Shown piece by piece: positions 42,557-52,760 of a stretch of DNA of 62,357 bases. Below the pieces are notes generated by a model, which was given only the letters and a program-made list of their open reading frames with translations, was not told the origin of the DNA and made no database searches. This DNA is from CAYZNE01 sp964461035 (lineage in GTDB: Archaea > Nanobdellota > Nanobdellia > Woesearchaeales > CAYZNE01). Positions within the stretch are counted from its first letter, which is position 1; the number at the start of each line of letters is the position of its first letter. The position numbers were made by a program, and so were the translations under genes. The stretch covers positions 1 to 62,357 of the forward strand of contig CAYWRI010000005.1 of the NCBI GenBank assembly GCA_964461035.1, in the 5' to 3' direction.

Positions 42557-45451
42557 ATGAAGAAAGGAACAATCTTACTTGGAATTTTAGTTTTATTAAT
42601 ATTCATTGGAATTAATTCTGTTACTGCGACAACAAATGTTAGTGCTTGCGGGTATCTGAATTCAGAAAATGAAGTTTATGAATTAAATATTACACTTAAT
42701 TCTTCATATGATTGTTTGATAATTAATGCAACCAATATAACTTTGGATTGTAAAGAGTATACTATTAATTACGGAAATGCTTTAGGCGGGTTTGGTGTTA
42801 AAGTTTTCAATGCAACTAATTCAGAAGGTTTTGATAATATAATTATTAGAAACTGTGTTTTAGTTCAAAATCAGACAGGTTTTAATGATAGTGCAATCTT
42901 TTTTGCTGAAAACTCACAACAACCATCAGTATATAATAATAACATATCAACTTCTGGAAATAAAACAAAAGGAATTTTCTTTCAAACTGGTTGTGTAGGT
43001 GCAAATGCAACTTCTAATATGATAACTTCTTCAGGTGATGATTCTTCAGCAATTGTTTTTGGAGATAATTCTACAGATAGCTTTGCATCTTATAATATAA
43101 TTACTTTAACAGGAAATAGAAATTTAAATTCTGCAATTGCAGGAATATTTTTAGAAACAGGAAATGATAATATTACTATTACTTCGAATAACATAACGAC
43201 TTCAGGAATTAATGTCTCAGGAATTTGGGCTTTGGGAGCGAATATTACAATTTCAAATAATGTTCTAACATCTACAGGTCAAACTGGAGATGGAATTTAC
43301 TTAAATGATGTTGAAGGAATTACTATAAGCTCTAACACAATTAACACTGCTGGAAATATTGGTTATGGAATTCATTCTTATTTGTCAGGAACTGCAGTAT
43401 TAGTTTTTGATAATAATGTAATCACAACTTCTGGAAATAATGCTTATGCAATTAGTGTTAATCAGGATTCTAACAATAACATTACTTCAAATAATATAAC
43501 AACATCAGGAACTTCGTCTTATGGTATTTATTTATTACAATCAGACAATACAACTATAATAAATAATCGTATAACCACATTAGATTCTTCATCTTATGTT
43601 ATGTACTTTAATACATCTGCTGACGGATTAATTTACAATAATGTTTTTAATACTTCAACAAGTGGTTCAGGAGTTAGTATTGTAACTGATAGTGTAAATT
43701 ATTTTAATACTACAAATTCAACTTCAACAAACATTATTAGCAGAGATTATTTTGGAGGAAACTTTTGGACAAATAGTAATTCAAATGGGTATAGTGATAT
43801 TTGTGTTAATATTGATGATGATTATTTCTGTGATTCTGCATATAATCTGATTGCAAGTGATAATAATAATGCGGATTATTTACCTCTTACAAATCGAAAT
43901 GGGTGGATTTTAAGTTGCGGAACATTAAATGTCGAAAATAAGACATATTATCTGAATCAAAGTATATTAGCAAATGGAACTTGCTTTAATATTGCTGCAG
44001 AGGGAGTTATTCTTAATCTCAACGGATATAACATAACAGGAAATACTAGTGGATATGGAATTAATATAAATGGCTATAATGGTTCAACAATATTAAATGG
44101 ATCCATATATGACTTTTCAAAAGGTATTTATTTAGCTAATAGTCAGAATAATAATGTTACTAATTTGACAATGAATGCTAACTCTGATGGAGTTTATGTT
44201 AATTCTAGTTTAGCTAATTTATTCAATGATATTAACATTAATAATTCTAATCAAAACGCTATTGTTTTAGAAGGAATTAGTGCAGTTAATAATAGTTTCA
44301 CCAATGTGGTTGTTGCAAATACAAATTTATCATATTATGACTTGAAATTTGCAACAGCAGGCATAAATGGAACTTGGATTATTGATACAACTATTAATAA
44401 TTATACATTCACTGGAGTGGGTGGTCTAGTTAATTTCAAAACAACTAATTTAGTCTCGCTTGAATTTTTAACTTCTATAAATGGTTCTGGAACAAATCTT
44501 ACTACGCGCGAAATTAATCTTGCAAGTAATTCAGTATTTATTAATTCTTCAATTAATTCAGGTCTTAATAAAACTGCAAAAATAACTTTTTATGGAATAA
44601 CTTATACAGATCCAAAGCCACAATATAGTGTTGCGGGAACAACATTCACTGATTGTACTGTAAGCACAAACCCTATTTGTAATGAAGTGAGTTTTAGTGG
44701 AACCACATTTATATTTAATGTATCTCACTTTACTTATTTTAGATCTGCTGAAGCATATACTGCGCCTGTAGAAGAAGATGATACAACAACTTCTTCAAAT
44801 AATAATGTAATATATCCTCCTACTTATAGACCAAATGCAAACCAATTAGACGTAGGATATGATAAATTAATTTATAAGAACTCTAAAATTGTATTTGATT
44901 TAGATAGTGATACGCACATCTTTAAACTTGTTGGTATTGATGAGACAACGACAAATATAACTATTTCTTCTGATACTCAAGAAGCAACACTTACAGTTGG
45001 TAAAATAGAGAAATTTGAACTTTCAGGAGATGATTATTATGATTTATCTGTTAAACTAAATTCAATAAAAACTATTAGTTCAGTTTTAAAAGCGAATTTT
45101 ACTATAACTTCAATTCATGAAGCAATAGTCATTCCAGAGGAATCAGAACCAGAACCTTTAGATAATGACACGGGAGAACCTGAAGAAATTGAAGAGTTAG
45201 AAACTCTTGATAATAACTCGGGAGAACCTGAAGAATTAGAGAATCTTGGTAATGAAATAAATAAAAAAGGAACAAATTTCTTATTTTGGACTGCAATCAT
45301 TTTAATCGTTATTTTATTGTTATTTCTTTTATTTTATAAGAAATTGAAAAAGAGCATGATTCCAAATACTTCTAAAACTCCAAAGATGTCTAAGACTTCC
45401 AAAGTACCAAAAACTAAAACACCTAAAGTGTCTAAGGTTCCAAAGAGCTAA
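42557..45451 (+). CDS. Surface protein with right-handed beta-helix and C-terminal anchor
   Basis: About 964 residues from ATG 42557 (GGGGTG Shine-Dalgarno seven bases upstream; the GTG frame start lies inside it). A signal peptide is at about 1-26. The body is a NosD/pectate-lyase-type parallel beta-helix of N/S/T-rich coils (ITITSNNITTSGINVSGIWA and similar), with many N-x-S/T glycosylation sequons. Residues about 750-860 form a beta-sandwich, then an acidic linker, one membrane helix (FLFWTAIILIVILLLFLLFY) and a basic tail of SKTPKMSKTSKVPKT repeats. It is a paralogue in design of the gene at 52761-54896. Role: surface glycan binding or adhesion. Confidence 0.85.
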   Translation: MKKGTILLGILVLLIFIGINSVTATTNVSACGYLNSENEVYELNITLNSSYDCLIINATNITLDCKEYTINYGNALGGFGVKVFNATNSEGFDNIIIRNCVLVQNQTGFNDSAIFFAENSQQPSVYNNNISTSGNKTKGIFFQTGCVGANATSNMITSSGDDSSAIVFGDNSTDSFASYNIITLTGNRNLNSAIAGIFLETGNDNITITSNNITTSGINVSGIWALGANITISNNVLTSTGQTGDGIYLNDVEGITISSNTINTAGNIGYGIHSYLSGTAVLVFDNNVITTSGNNAYAISVNQDSNNNITSNNITTSGTSSYGIYLLQSDNTTIINNRITTLDSSSYVMYFNTSADGLIYNNVFNTSTSGSGVSIVTDSVNYFNTTNSTSTNIISRDYFGGNFWTNSNSNGYSDICVNIDDDYFCDSAYNLIASDNNNADYLPLTNRNGWILSCGTLNVENKTYYLNQSILANGTCFNIAAEGVILNLNGYNITGNTSGYGININGYNGSTILNGSIYDFSKGIYLANSQNNNVTNLTMNANSDGVYVNSSLANLFNDININNSNQNAIVLEGISAVNNSFTNVVVANTNLSYYDLKFATAGINGTWIIDTTINNYTFTGVGGLVNFKTTNLVSLEFLTSINGSGTNLTTREINLASNSVFINSSINSGLNKTAKITFYGITYTDPKPQYSVAGTTFTDCTVSTNPICNEVSFSGTTFIFNVSHFTYFRSAEAYTAPVEEDDTTTSSNNNVIYPPTYRPNANQLDVGYDKLIYKNSKIVFDLDSDTHIFKLVGIDETTTNITISSDTQEATLTVGKIEKFELSGDDYYDLSVKLNSIKTISSVLKANFTITSIHEAIVIPEESEPEPLDNDTGEPEEIEELETLDNNSGEPEELENLGNEINKKGTNFLFWTAIILIVILLLFLLFYKKLKKSMIPNTSKTPKMSKTSKVPKTKTPKVSKVPKS

Positions 45452-45454
45452 ATA

Positions 45455-45490
45455 AACTTTTTTTTATTATTTTTATTTTTATTTCTTTTA
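45455..45490 (+). terminator. T-rich terminator
   Basis: Eight consecutive T followed by more T-runs directly after the beta-helix gene stop; no stem is needed for archaeal termination. Confidence 0.55.
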
Positions 45491-45580
45491 ACAAGTATCT
45501 CAAATACAAAAAAGTAAAGGGTTTAACTATTACCTATTTTATCAAAAACCTTATAAATACTTTATGAGATACAATAATGT

Positions 45581-47116
45581 ATGGCTAATGAAATTATTAA
45601 ATCATTACATCCTCTTGAAATAAAGGTTCTTATAGCTATAAAAAAAGTATTTTCAAATAAAGAAACATTAAGTGTTGAAAATATACAAAAAGAATCAGGT
45701 CTTCAACAAATTGAAGTAATGCGTGCTCTACAGTGGTTAAGCAATAAAAATCTTATTGATCTTAATTATACTAGAAAGAAACTCATATTTCTTGATAAGA
45801 ATGGTACATTAGCAAAAAAACAAGGTCTTCCAGAGAAAAAAGTTCTTTTGTTATTAAAAAAGAAAAAACAAGCATCACTTGATGAATTAAAAAAAGACTT
45901 AGGTGACATTATTGGATTTAGTATTGGTGCATTAAAAAGTAAAGCTGCAATAATAACTGAAAAAAAAGGAAATCAGCTCATAATTAAGATTGCATCAAAT
46001 GGTGAAAAATTACTTGATAAAGAATCACTCGAAGAAAAATTTTTACATAAAAGATTTCCCTTAGATCAAGAATCAATAACTCCTGAAGAACAATTTGCAA
46101 TAAATTCTCTAAAAGGAAGAAAGGCCTTTCTAAAATTCGAAACTAAGAATATTCCTATCATATTATTAACAGACAAATTCAAAAAAATCACTATTACCAA
46201 ACTTCCAAAACAAGAATACTTGGAAAAATTAACTCCTGAACTTTTAAAAACAGGACAATGGAAAAATAAAAAATTTAGACCATATGATATTCACGCAGAG
46301 GTTCCATATTTAGATATTGGAAAAAAACACTTTGTTAATGAATCAATAAATAATATCAAAAAGATTTGGTTAGAGCTCGGGTTTGAAGAGATGACTGGAA
46401 CAAAAACACAATCGGCATTCTGGGATTTGGATGCTTTGTTTGTTCCTCAAGATCATCCTGCAAGAGAAATGCAGGATACTTTTTATCTTGATGTTGAGCC
46501 TGCTAAACTGCCCAAAATTTTAACAGAAGTTAAAACAATGCATGAAAAAGGTGATTCAGATTCAAAAGGTTGGAGATACAACTTTTCAGAAAAAATTGCG
46601 TCCCAAGTTTTATTAAGAACTCACACAACAGTATTATCTGCAAGACATATTCAGGCTCTTAAAAAAGAAGATCTTCCTAAGAAATTTTTTAAGATTGGAA
46701 AAGTATATAGAAACGAATCAATGGATTGGAAACATTTATTTGAACTTCATCAAGTAGAAGGAATTGTTGTAGACAAAGATGCTAATTTTCAGCACTTACT
46801 CGGTTATCTTAAACAATTTTATGAAAAATTAGGTCATAACAAAATAAGAATGAGACCAGGACATTTTCCATATACAGAACCAAGTGTTGAAGTAGAATAC
46901 TTTAATCAGAAAAAAGAAAAATGGGTTGAACTTGGTGGTGCAGGAATGTTAAGACCTGAAGTAACAAAGATGTTATTCGGAGAGGAAATTCCTGTTCTCG
47001 CATGGGGTCAAGGAATGGAACGAAGTATAAGTTCATATTATGAAATAACTGATATTCGAGAACTATATTATAATGATTTCAAACAATTAAAATCAATAAA
47101 ATCGCACATAAATTAA
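45581..47116 (+). CDS. pheS: Phenylalanyl-tRNA synthetase alpha subunit (archaeal type)
   Basis: 511 residues. The N-terminal winged-helix region (1-90, LHPLEIKVLIAIKKVF) is typical of archaeal/eukaryotic PheRS alpha, not of the bacterial form. The class II core contains motif 1 near HFVNESINNIKKIWLELGF, motif 2 IGKVYRNESMDWKHLFELHQ and motif 3 with ELGGAGMLRPEV and AWGQGMERSIS. A TATA box TTATAAAT (45551-45558) is about 27 nt upstream: leaderless. It is followed by pheT after 2 nt; the proteins form an alpha2-beta2 enzyme. Confidence 0.97.
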   Translation: MANEIIKSLHPLEIKVLIAIKKVFSNKETLSVENIQKESGLQQIEVMRALQWLSNKNLIDLNYTRKKLIFLDKNGTLAKKQGLPEKKVLLLLKKKKQASLDELKKDLGDIIGFSIGALKSKAAIITEKKGNQLIIKIASNGEKLLDKESLEEKFLHKRFPLDQESITPEEQFAINSLKGRKAFLKFETKNIPIILLTDKFKKITITKLPKQEYLEKLTPELLKTGQWKNKKFRPYDIHAEVPYLDIGKKHFVNESINNIKKIWLELGFEEMTGTKTQSAFWDLDALFVPQDHPAREMQDTFYLDVEPAKLPKILTEVKTMHEKGDSDSKGWRYNFSEKIASQVLLRTHTTVLSARHIQALKKEDLPKKFFKIGKVYRNESMDWKHLFELHQVEGIVVDKDANFQHLLGYLKQFYEKLGHNKIRMRPGHFPYTEPSVEVEYFNQKKEKWVELGGAGMLRPEVTKMLFGEEIPVLAWGQGMERSISSYYEITDIRELYYNDFKQLKSIKSHIN

Positions 47117-47118
47117 AA

Positions 47119-48774
47119 ATGACAAACATAAATATTAACAAAAAGTATTTGTTAAAAGAACTTGGAAAAAACCTAAGTGATGAACAACTTAGAGAACTTA
47201 TAAGTTTAATGGGAACAGATCCGGATGAAATATCGGGGGATGAAATTGTTGTAGAAGTTTTTCCAAATAGACCTGATTTGTTGTCAGGATATTCCATAAC
47301 AAGGGCATTAAAACAATTTTCAGGAAAATCACCTGGATTTATTAATTATGCTGCAAAATCTCCAAAAAAAGATTATAAGGTGATTGTTGATAAATCTGTA
47401 AAAACAATAAGACCTTATACTGCCTGTGCTATTGTGAGTGATTTAAAATTAGATAACTTGAAAATACTTGAAATAATTCAACTTCAAGAAAAACTACATC
47501 TTACATTTGGAAGAGATAGAAAAAAACTTGCAATTGGAATTTATCCTCTTGAAAAAATAAAACTTCCAATACATTATCGCGCAGATAAGCCAGATAAAAT
47601 AAAATTTCAACCTTTGGAATCAGATCATGAAATGACTGGTGCAGAAATTTTAAGAAAACATCCAACAGGAATAAAATATGCAGCACTACTAGAATCTGCA
47701 GAAAAATATCCTTACTTTATAGATTCAAACAATGAAATATTAAGCATGCCTCCAATAATAAACTCTGAAAAAACAGGCAGGGTTAGTGAATCAACACATG
47801 AAGTATTTATTGAATGTTCAGGGTTTGATTATGATGTTTTAAGCAAATGCTTAAACATAATTGTAACAGTTCTAGCAGATATGGGTGGAGAAATACATCA
47901 AATGAATCTTGAATATGATAATAAAAAAAGAATTTCTCCAGACTTGTCACCTGAAAAATTAGCTGTAAATATTGATTATATAAATTCTGTTATTGGAGTA
48001 AATTTAGATTCTAAAACAATAAAAAATTCCCTGGAAAAAATGGGACATGGTGTTGAAATAAAAGGAAAAAATATCAATGTTAAAATTCCCTGTTATAGAA
48101 CAGATATATTACATAAAATAGATATTGTTGAAGACATTGCAATAGGCTATGGTTATCAAAATTTCATTCCTGAAATTCCAAAAGTTGCTTCAACAGCACA
48201 AGAAAACAAAACAGAATATATTAAAGATAGGCTGCGAGATATATTAGTTGGTTTTGGATTTATTGAATTAAAAAATTATGATATTATAAATTCTGAATTT
48301 CAAACAAAATTAATTTACAATAAAGAAAAACCTGTAATGATCATAAGTCCTGTTTCAGCAGAATATGATTCTCTAAGAACAAATGTTCTTTCTTCCATTC
48401 TTCAATCTTTAAAATTTAATTTAAGAAATGAATCAAACGCATCAGTTTTTGAGCTTGGAACAGTATTTCATCATGATAAAAGCGAGGAAACAAATGTTTC
48501 TGAAACAGAACATTTAGCAATAATGCTTTCTTCAAGTTCAGTTAATTTCACATCTATAAAACAAGTTCTTGCAACATTAATGCGACAATTAAATAAAAAG
48601 TTTTCCCTTGAAGAATTAGATGAAGAATTATTTATTGCAGGTAGATCAGGAACAATAATAATTAATAATAAAAAACTTGGTAAACTTGGAGAAATATCTC
48701 CTAAAGTCATAAACAATTTCGAATTAAGAAATCCTTGCGCTTTTCTAGAATTAGACCTTTCTTTTTTAGAATGA
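47119..48774 (+). CDS. pheT: Phenylalanyl-tRNA synthetase beta subunit (archaeal type)
   Basis: 551 residues, the shorter archaeal/eukaryotic beta subunit (bacterial ones are about 800 with extra domains). B1/B5 and B3/B4 features: VEVFPNRPDLLSGYSITRAL, MPPIINSEKTGRVSESTHEV, then the B5 helix-turn-helix (NSVIGVNLDSKTIKNSLEKM) and the catalytic-like core ending LRNPCAFLELDLSF. Translated together with pheS (2-nt spacer). B3/B4 carries Tyr-tRNA-Phe editing in archaea. Confidence 0.97.
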   Translation: MTNININKKYLLKELGKNLSDEQLRELISLMGTDPDEISGDEIVVEVFPNRPDLLSGYSITRALKQFSGKSPGFINYAAKSPKKDYKVIVDKSVKTIRPYTACAIVSDLKLDNLKILEIIQLQEKLHLTFGRDRKKLAIGIYPLEKIKLPIHYRADKPDKIKFQPLESDHEMTGAEILRKHPTGIKYAALLESAEKYPYFIDSNNEILSMPPIINSEKTGRVSESTHEVFIECSGFDYDVLSKCLNIIVTVLADMGGEIHQMNLEYDNKKRISPDLSPEKLAVNIDYINSVIGVNLDSKTIKNSLEKMGHGVEIKGKNINVKIPCYRTDILHKIDIVEDIAIGYGYQNFIPEIPKVASTAQENKTEYIKDRLRDILVGFGFIELKNYDIINSEFQTKLIYNKEKPVMIISPVSAEYDSLRTNVLSSILQSLKFNLRNESNASVFELGTVFHHDKSEETNVSETEHLAIMLSSSSVNFTSIKQVLATLMRQLNKKFSLEELDEELFIAGRSGTIIINNKKLGKLGEISPKVINNFELRNPCAFLELDLSFLE

Positions 48775-48865
48775 TAATTTATCGAGAGTCTTACTTATTT
48801 AAATTTATGAAACTATACTAAATTAACAAAAATCTTTATAATCGGGTCTTGATTTCATATTGTAT

Positions 48866-49711
48866 ATGATTGATAATGAATTAGTTGAATTATGTATTAA
48901 ATCATTAAAGAATGCGTTTAAAGTGCACAATGAACTAGGAGATAAAGGGTTTGAAGCTGTCCAGAAAAATGTTCATGGCGATACTTCTTTAGTTGCAGAT
49001 ATAAACGCTGAAGAAGCAATAATCGAAACATTCAGAAATGCGGGCGTGCCCATAAAAATAATATTTGAAGAACGTGATACTGTTGATCTTTCAAGTTCTC
49101 CCAAATTTTTAGCAGTTCTTGATGGATTGGATGGAACAAGTGTTTACAAAGAATCAAAAGGAAAAGGAAGATATGGAACCATGTTTGCTGTTTTTTCGAA
49201 TACAAATCCAGATTATGCTGATTATTTATTCTGTGGTGTGATGGAACATTCAACAAATCATTTATTTTATGCTGTAAAAAATAAAGGCTGTTTTTTGATA
49301 AAAGATAATGTGAAAATTCATATTAAATGTTCAAATGTAAGAAAATTGGAGGATGCATCTATTTATGCGGATGAATTCTTTGACGGCAAAAGGAATACTA
49401 CTTTGATTCATGACATTTTTATTTCTAAACTTCAGGAATACAAGTTTCTTCATAGTAATTCTTCAGCCGTTCACTATGTTGATTTAGCTCATGGAAAAGC
49501 TGATTTGGTTTTAGAGTGCACTAGAAAAGGAAATCTGGAAATAGCTGTTGCTTTTGGTTTAGAGAATGAAGCAGGAGGAGTTATGGTTACACTTGATGGT
49601 GTCAGTATTGCGAATCAAAAATATCTAACTTTTGCACAGGATGAATATGTTCCAATAATATCTGCTTCAACTATTGAATTAGCAACTGACTTAATCAGAA
49701 AAATTAAATAA
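48866..49711 (+). CDS. Inositol-monophosphatase-family phosphatase
   Basis: About 281 residues. The metal site of the IMPase/FBPase/CysQ superfamily is visible: GDTSLVADINAEEAI, FEERD, and LDGLDGTSVYK (D-x-x-D-G-T/S). The final E/W-D motif is modified (LEIAVAFGLENEAGGVM). The substrate could be inositol phosphate, fructose-1,6-bisphosphate or PAP; the family alone does not decide. Start ATG 48866 is 27 nt after the TATA box (48834-48842); the TTG frame start at 48860 is less likely. It is monocistronic. Confidence 0.85.
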   Translation: MIDNELVELCIKSLKNAFKVHNELGDKGFEAVQKNVHGDTSLVADINAEEAIIETFRNAGVPIKIIFEERDTVDLSSSPKFLAVLDGLDGTSVYKESKGKGRYGTMFAVFSNTNPDYADYLFCGVMEHSTNHLFYAVKNKGCFLIKDNVKIHIKCSNVRKLEDASIYADEFFDGKRNTTLIHDIFISKLQEYKFLHSNSSAVHYVDLAHGKADLVLECTRKGNLEIAVAFGLENEAGGVMVTLDGVSIANQKYLTFAQDEYVPIISASTIELATDLIRKIK

Positions 49712-49998
49712 TAATAAATTACTTGAAAATATTAAATAAAGATGATTTTCTAAGAATGTGCGTTTTTTGCAACTATTTATCGATAGATTTAATAAGTATT
49801 AAAATAACACAAAAGATATTAATATAAATAAATAGTTAATTAAGTAAATACTTCGTAAATAAATCATATGTTAAAAAATTACCCATTAATCTTCATACAA
49901 TTTGTTACATTTTTAGAATTTCACACATATTAATTCAATAATCTTGGTACAAACAAGAATTATTGAGAATATTTAGAATAGATAATTAAGTAATTAAA
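49712..49998. other. AT-rich intergenic region with a copy of the taw3 promoter block
   Basis: No gene seen. The 25 bases at 49734-49758 (AAATAAAGATGATTTTCTAA onward) match the taw3 upstream block at 55121-55145 with two differences, including the TATA-proximal part. After the block an ATG opens only an 18-codon frame. Probably a remnant of a duplicated 5' end. Confidence 0.4.
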
Positions 49999-52290
49999 AT
50001 GGGAAAAAAATTAATTTTTAGTCTATTAATAATTTTATCTTTACTTATTTTAGCAAGTTGTAAACCAAGCATTGTGGGAAGAGTTAGTCAAGAAGAATTA
50101 TTACCTGATTGTTTAGAAAGAGCGCCTTACTTAGCTTATAATTCGATTTTAGACATTGAAATTAATAAACCTTTTGAAATTATTATGTGGGCAGATCAAT
50201 GCGATTGTTATCCAAATGAGTTAACATTAAATTTAAACGAAGATTATTCTTTTTCTTCAGAAATCACACAATCAAGTAGTATAATAATTTCAGGCACTTA
50301 TGATTCTACAGGTAAATATTCTATATCAGGAACTATTTCAGATAGTTATGGCGAAACACCTTTTCATATTGATATGTATGTTTATGATGATAAAGTATCT
50401 GTTGAACAATTAAAATCTTCAAGTCTGCCATCATATACTTATTTTCCAAGGTCTGAATCAGATGATGGAATAAGAAATAGAAAAGTTCTTTTAATGCAAG
50501 GCTCAAATGAAGAAAGATTTTGGATTGATACTAAACAAGGTTATGGAGTATTGAAAAATACATTAAACATATCTGATGAAGACATTATTTTATTATCACC
50601 TTCAAACACTATTCCTGAATCTTTAGAAGATTTTGATTCGAATTGGATTGATGGTTTAGTTACGTTTGATTCAATTATTTCAGCATTTAATTCGCTGGCA
50701 TCAGAATTAGATGGTGATGATTTACTTTTGGTTATTTTTGATGGTCATGGGTCAGGTTACTATGGTTCAAGAACAAGAAGACCATTTTATAATGGTATGT
50801 ATCCTAACAATATATATCAAGGACCTATTTCTACTGAAGAATTAAATTCTTATGACGATCCCGATTTTCAAGAAAATGCTTTTCAAACTGAATTCGTTCC
50901 CAGTGGTAGAGTTAACTGTGTTAAATATGATGGTGATGACGTTTCAAAAGGTCTTGATAAATTTGTACCTTGTTTTGACTATTATCCCTTTTCTTTAAGT
51001 GTTGGAGATTATTATTATAGATTTAAATTAGTTAGTCATTTTGAAAACTTAAGTTTATTGAATGGTTCTATAATTTCGGATAATGATGTTTATATAGAAA
51101 AATTGATTAATTATGCTGAATGCGATTCTAATAGAAACACCATTATTGAAGAAGTTGAAATAGATAATTGTGATTGGTCAGGATTAGGTATGGATGCAAT
51201 TGAATGGTCATCAGACTATAATATTGTTGAAAATTATCATCCTTATTCTTTGATTAATCGTAATTATTATTGTTTTTTTGATTTTGATTTTGATAATACA
51301 ATGGATATGATGATTTTTAATTCTGATAGTGATCCTAATTATATTAATTGTTTAGCAGGCAATTTAAGTGTTGATGAGTTAGTTGTTTTTGCTTCTGATA
51401 CTGATAACGATGGTTATAGTAATTATTATGATATTACAGGAGATGGTGATTTAGATGATTGGTTATCTTTTGACGAAAAGTTATCTGTAAGTGGTGGAAG
51501 CATATATGATGATGATTTGTCTAATTTAATGAACTTAATTAATGAAAATACTACTAAAATTTTTTTTACAATGAGTTGTTTTGGCGGAGGAATGTTAAGA
51601 GATATTTCTTCAAAAAATATCATTTCAATGTCTGCTTCTGAAGAAGAAGATACTTCTTCAGGAAATAGTTTTATAAGAAATTTTTATACTGCATTAGGTT
51701 CTTGTGGTGATGATGTTGATTTAAATGATGATGATTTATGTTCTATGAGTGAAATTTTTCTAGATATTTATGGTTCAAGAGTTAGTTTTGATTTTCCATT
51801 ATTCGATGACAATGCAGATTTAAATGAATCATACGGAGACGAATTAATTTTTTTATCTTCATTAAACAATGTGTATACTGAAAATATTATTCCTGATGGA
51901 GTATATGCAGATACTATTTTTTTAGATGAAGAATTCTATGGTAATATAACTACACTTAGTTGTTATGATTTTGATGGTCCTTTAAATTTTGATGCAAATT
52001 TAGGAACAACAGTTTTAGGAGAATTATTCAATGATCAACAAACTAATTTATTTTCAATCGATTATTCGTGTAATGGTATTTCTTTAATTAGTTTTTCTAA
52101 TGTTTCGTTAGAATATTGCCCAACTAATTTAACAAATTTTTATTGTTTTGATAATGCAGACTCTTGTGAAAACATCAATGGTCAAATAATTCAAGGTTTA
52201 TTTTGCAATAATATTAACGCAGTCTGTTGTTTGAATTTAGGAAATTTAACAGACATTAATGAGACCTCTTGTTCTTATTGTTCAGATTAA
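49999..52290 (+). CDS. Lipoprotein of the caspase/legumain clan (CD) with Ca-binding insert
   Basis: 763 residues. The N-terminus is a lipoprotein signal (LLILASC, Cys21). A beta domain is at about 40-140. The peptidase part starts RKVLLMQGSNEERFW; the His is in LLLVIFDGHGSGYYG (H250) and the Cys in KIFFTMSCFGGGML (C527), followed by ISMSASEEEDTS, the order and motifs of clan CD cysteine peptidases. Between His and Cys is a 270-residue insert with Asp-rich, EF-hand/dockerin-like stretches (ASDTDNDGYSNYYDITGDGD; CDSNRNTIIEEVEID). A Cys-rich C-terminal domain follows (about 650-763). It would act outside the cell, possibly Ca-controlled. The catalytic pair is seen; substrate unknown. Confidence 0.8.
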   Translation: MGKKLIFSLLIILSLLILASCKPSIVGRVSQEELLPDCLERAPYLAYNSILDIEINKPFEIIMWADQCDCYPNELTLNLNEDYSFSSEITQSSSIIISGTYDSTGKYSISGTISDSYGETPFHIDMYVYDDKVSVEQLKSSSLPSYTYFPRSESDDGIRNRKVLLMQGSNEERFWIDTKQGYGVLKNTLNISDEDIILLSPSNTIPESLEDFDSNWIDGLVTFDSIISAFNSLASELDGDDLLLVIFDGHGSGYYGSRTRRPFYNGMYPNNIYQGPISTEELNSYDDPDFQENAFQTEFVPSGRVNCVKYDGDDVSKGLDKFVPCFDYYPFSLSVGDYYYRFKLVSHFENLSLLNGSIISDNDVYIEKLINYAECDSNRNTIIEEVEIDNCDWSGLGMDAIEWSSDYNIVENYHPYSLINRNYYCFFDFDFDNTMDMMIFNSDSDPNYINCLAGNLSVDELVVFASDTDNDGYSNYYDITGDGDLDDWLSFDEKLSVSGGSIYDDDLSNLMNLINENTTKIFFTMSCFGGGMLRDISSKNIISMSASEEEDTSSGNSFIRNFYTALGSCGDDVDLNDDDLCSMSEIFLDIYGSRVSFDFPLFDDNADLNESYGDELIFLSSLNNVYTENIIPDGVYADTIFLDEEFYGNITTLSCYDFDGPLNFDANLGTTVLGELFNDQQTNLFSIDYSCNGISLISFSNVSLEYCPTNLTNFYCFDNADSCENINGQIIQGLFCNNINAVCCLNLGNLTDINETSCSYCSD

Positions 52291-52333
52291 TAAGATTGCT
52301 GAACATGTTGTTCTAATAATATTAATCTATTCT

Positions 52334-52507
52334 ATTACAACTCGGGGTTAATACCTGCAGTTTTACTGCGGTATCCAAGTTGTAATGACCAAAAATCCGT
52401 CTTGAATCTTCAAACTTGTTTGAAGGTCCAATCTGCGATTATTGTATTGATTTGCGTAATATCACTGAGCTCTGCTTTGAGAGGATAGCAAATCAACTGG
52501 ATTTTTG
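52334..52507 (+). ncRNA. Candidate structured RNA (hairpin plus three-way junction)
   Basis: Domain 1: ATTACAACT (52334-52342) pairs with AGTTGTAAT (52378-52386) and contains ATACC-t-GCAGT (52351-52361) / ACTGC-GGTAT (52365-52374). Domain 2: CAAAAATCC (52390-52398) pairs with GGATTTTTG (52499-52507) and encloses CTTCAAAC/GTTTGAAG (52408-52425) and TTGATTTGC (52447-52455) / GCAAATCAA (52488-52496), itself holding TATC/GATA and CTCT/AGAG. A T-rich tract follows, as for a terminator on the plus strand. It has no ORF and does not carry the RNase P, SRP or tRNA signatures I know. Confidence 0.5.
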
Positions 52508-52697
52508 TGTTTATTTTTCTTAAAGAATTATTAAAATTTGTTAAATATAAATTTATGATTTATAAATACAATTATTTATATTTTTGATTCTCAAAAAAGC
52601 CAATACTATAACCTATGAAAAAACCCTGGTTTTTGAAATTAAAAATATGTTATTTTTGGTTATGATAATGCATAAAACAAAATTGAAAATTTTGGTC

Positions 52698-52720
52698 ATT
52701 ATTGATTTTTAATCAATAAT
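52698..52720 (-). terminator. 10-bp hairpin downstream of the beta-helix gene
   Basis: ATTATTGATT (52698-52707) and AATCAATAAT (52711-52720) form a perfect stem with a 3-nt loop, 40 bp beyond the stop of the minus-strand gene ending at 52761. A second A-run/T-run dyad (AAAAACC-CT-GGTTTTT, about 52620-52637) lies further on. Confidence 0.45.
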
Positions 52721-52760
52721 AAATCGAAGATTTAGGTTTGGGAGGGTGTCATTTGAAAGT

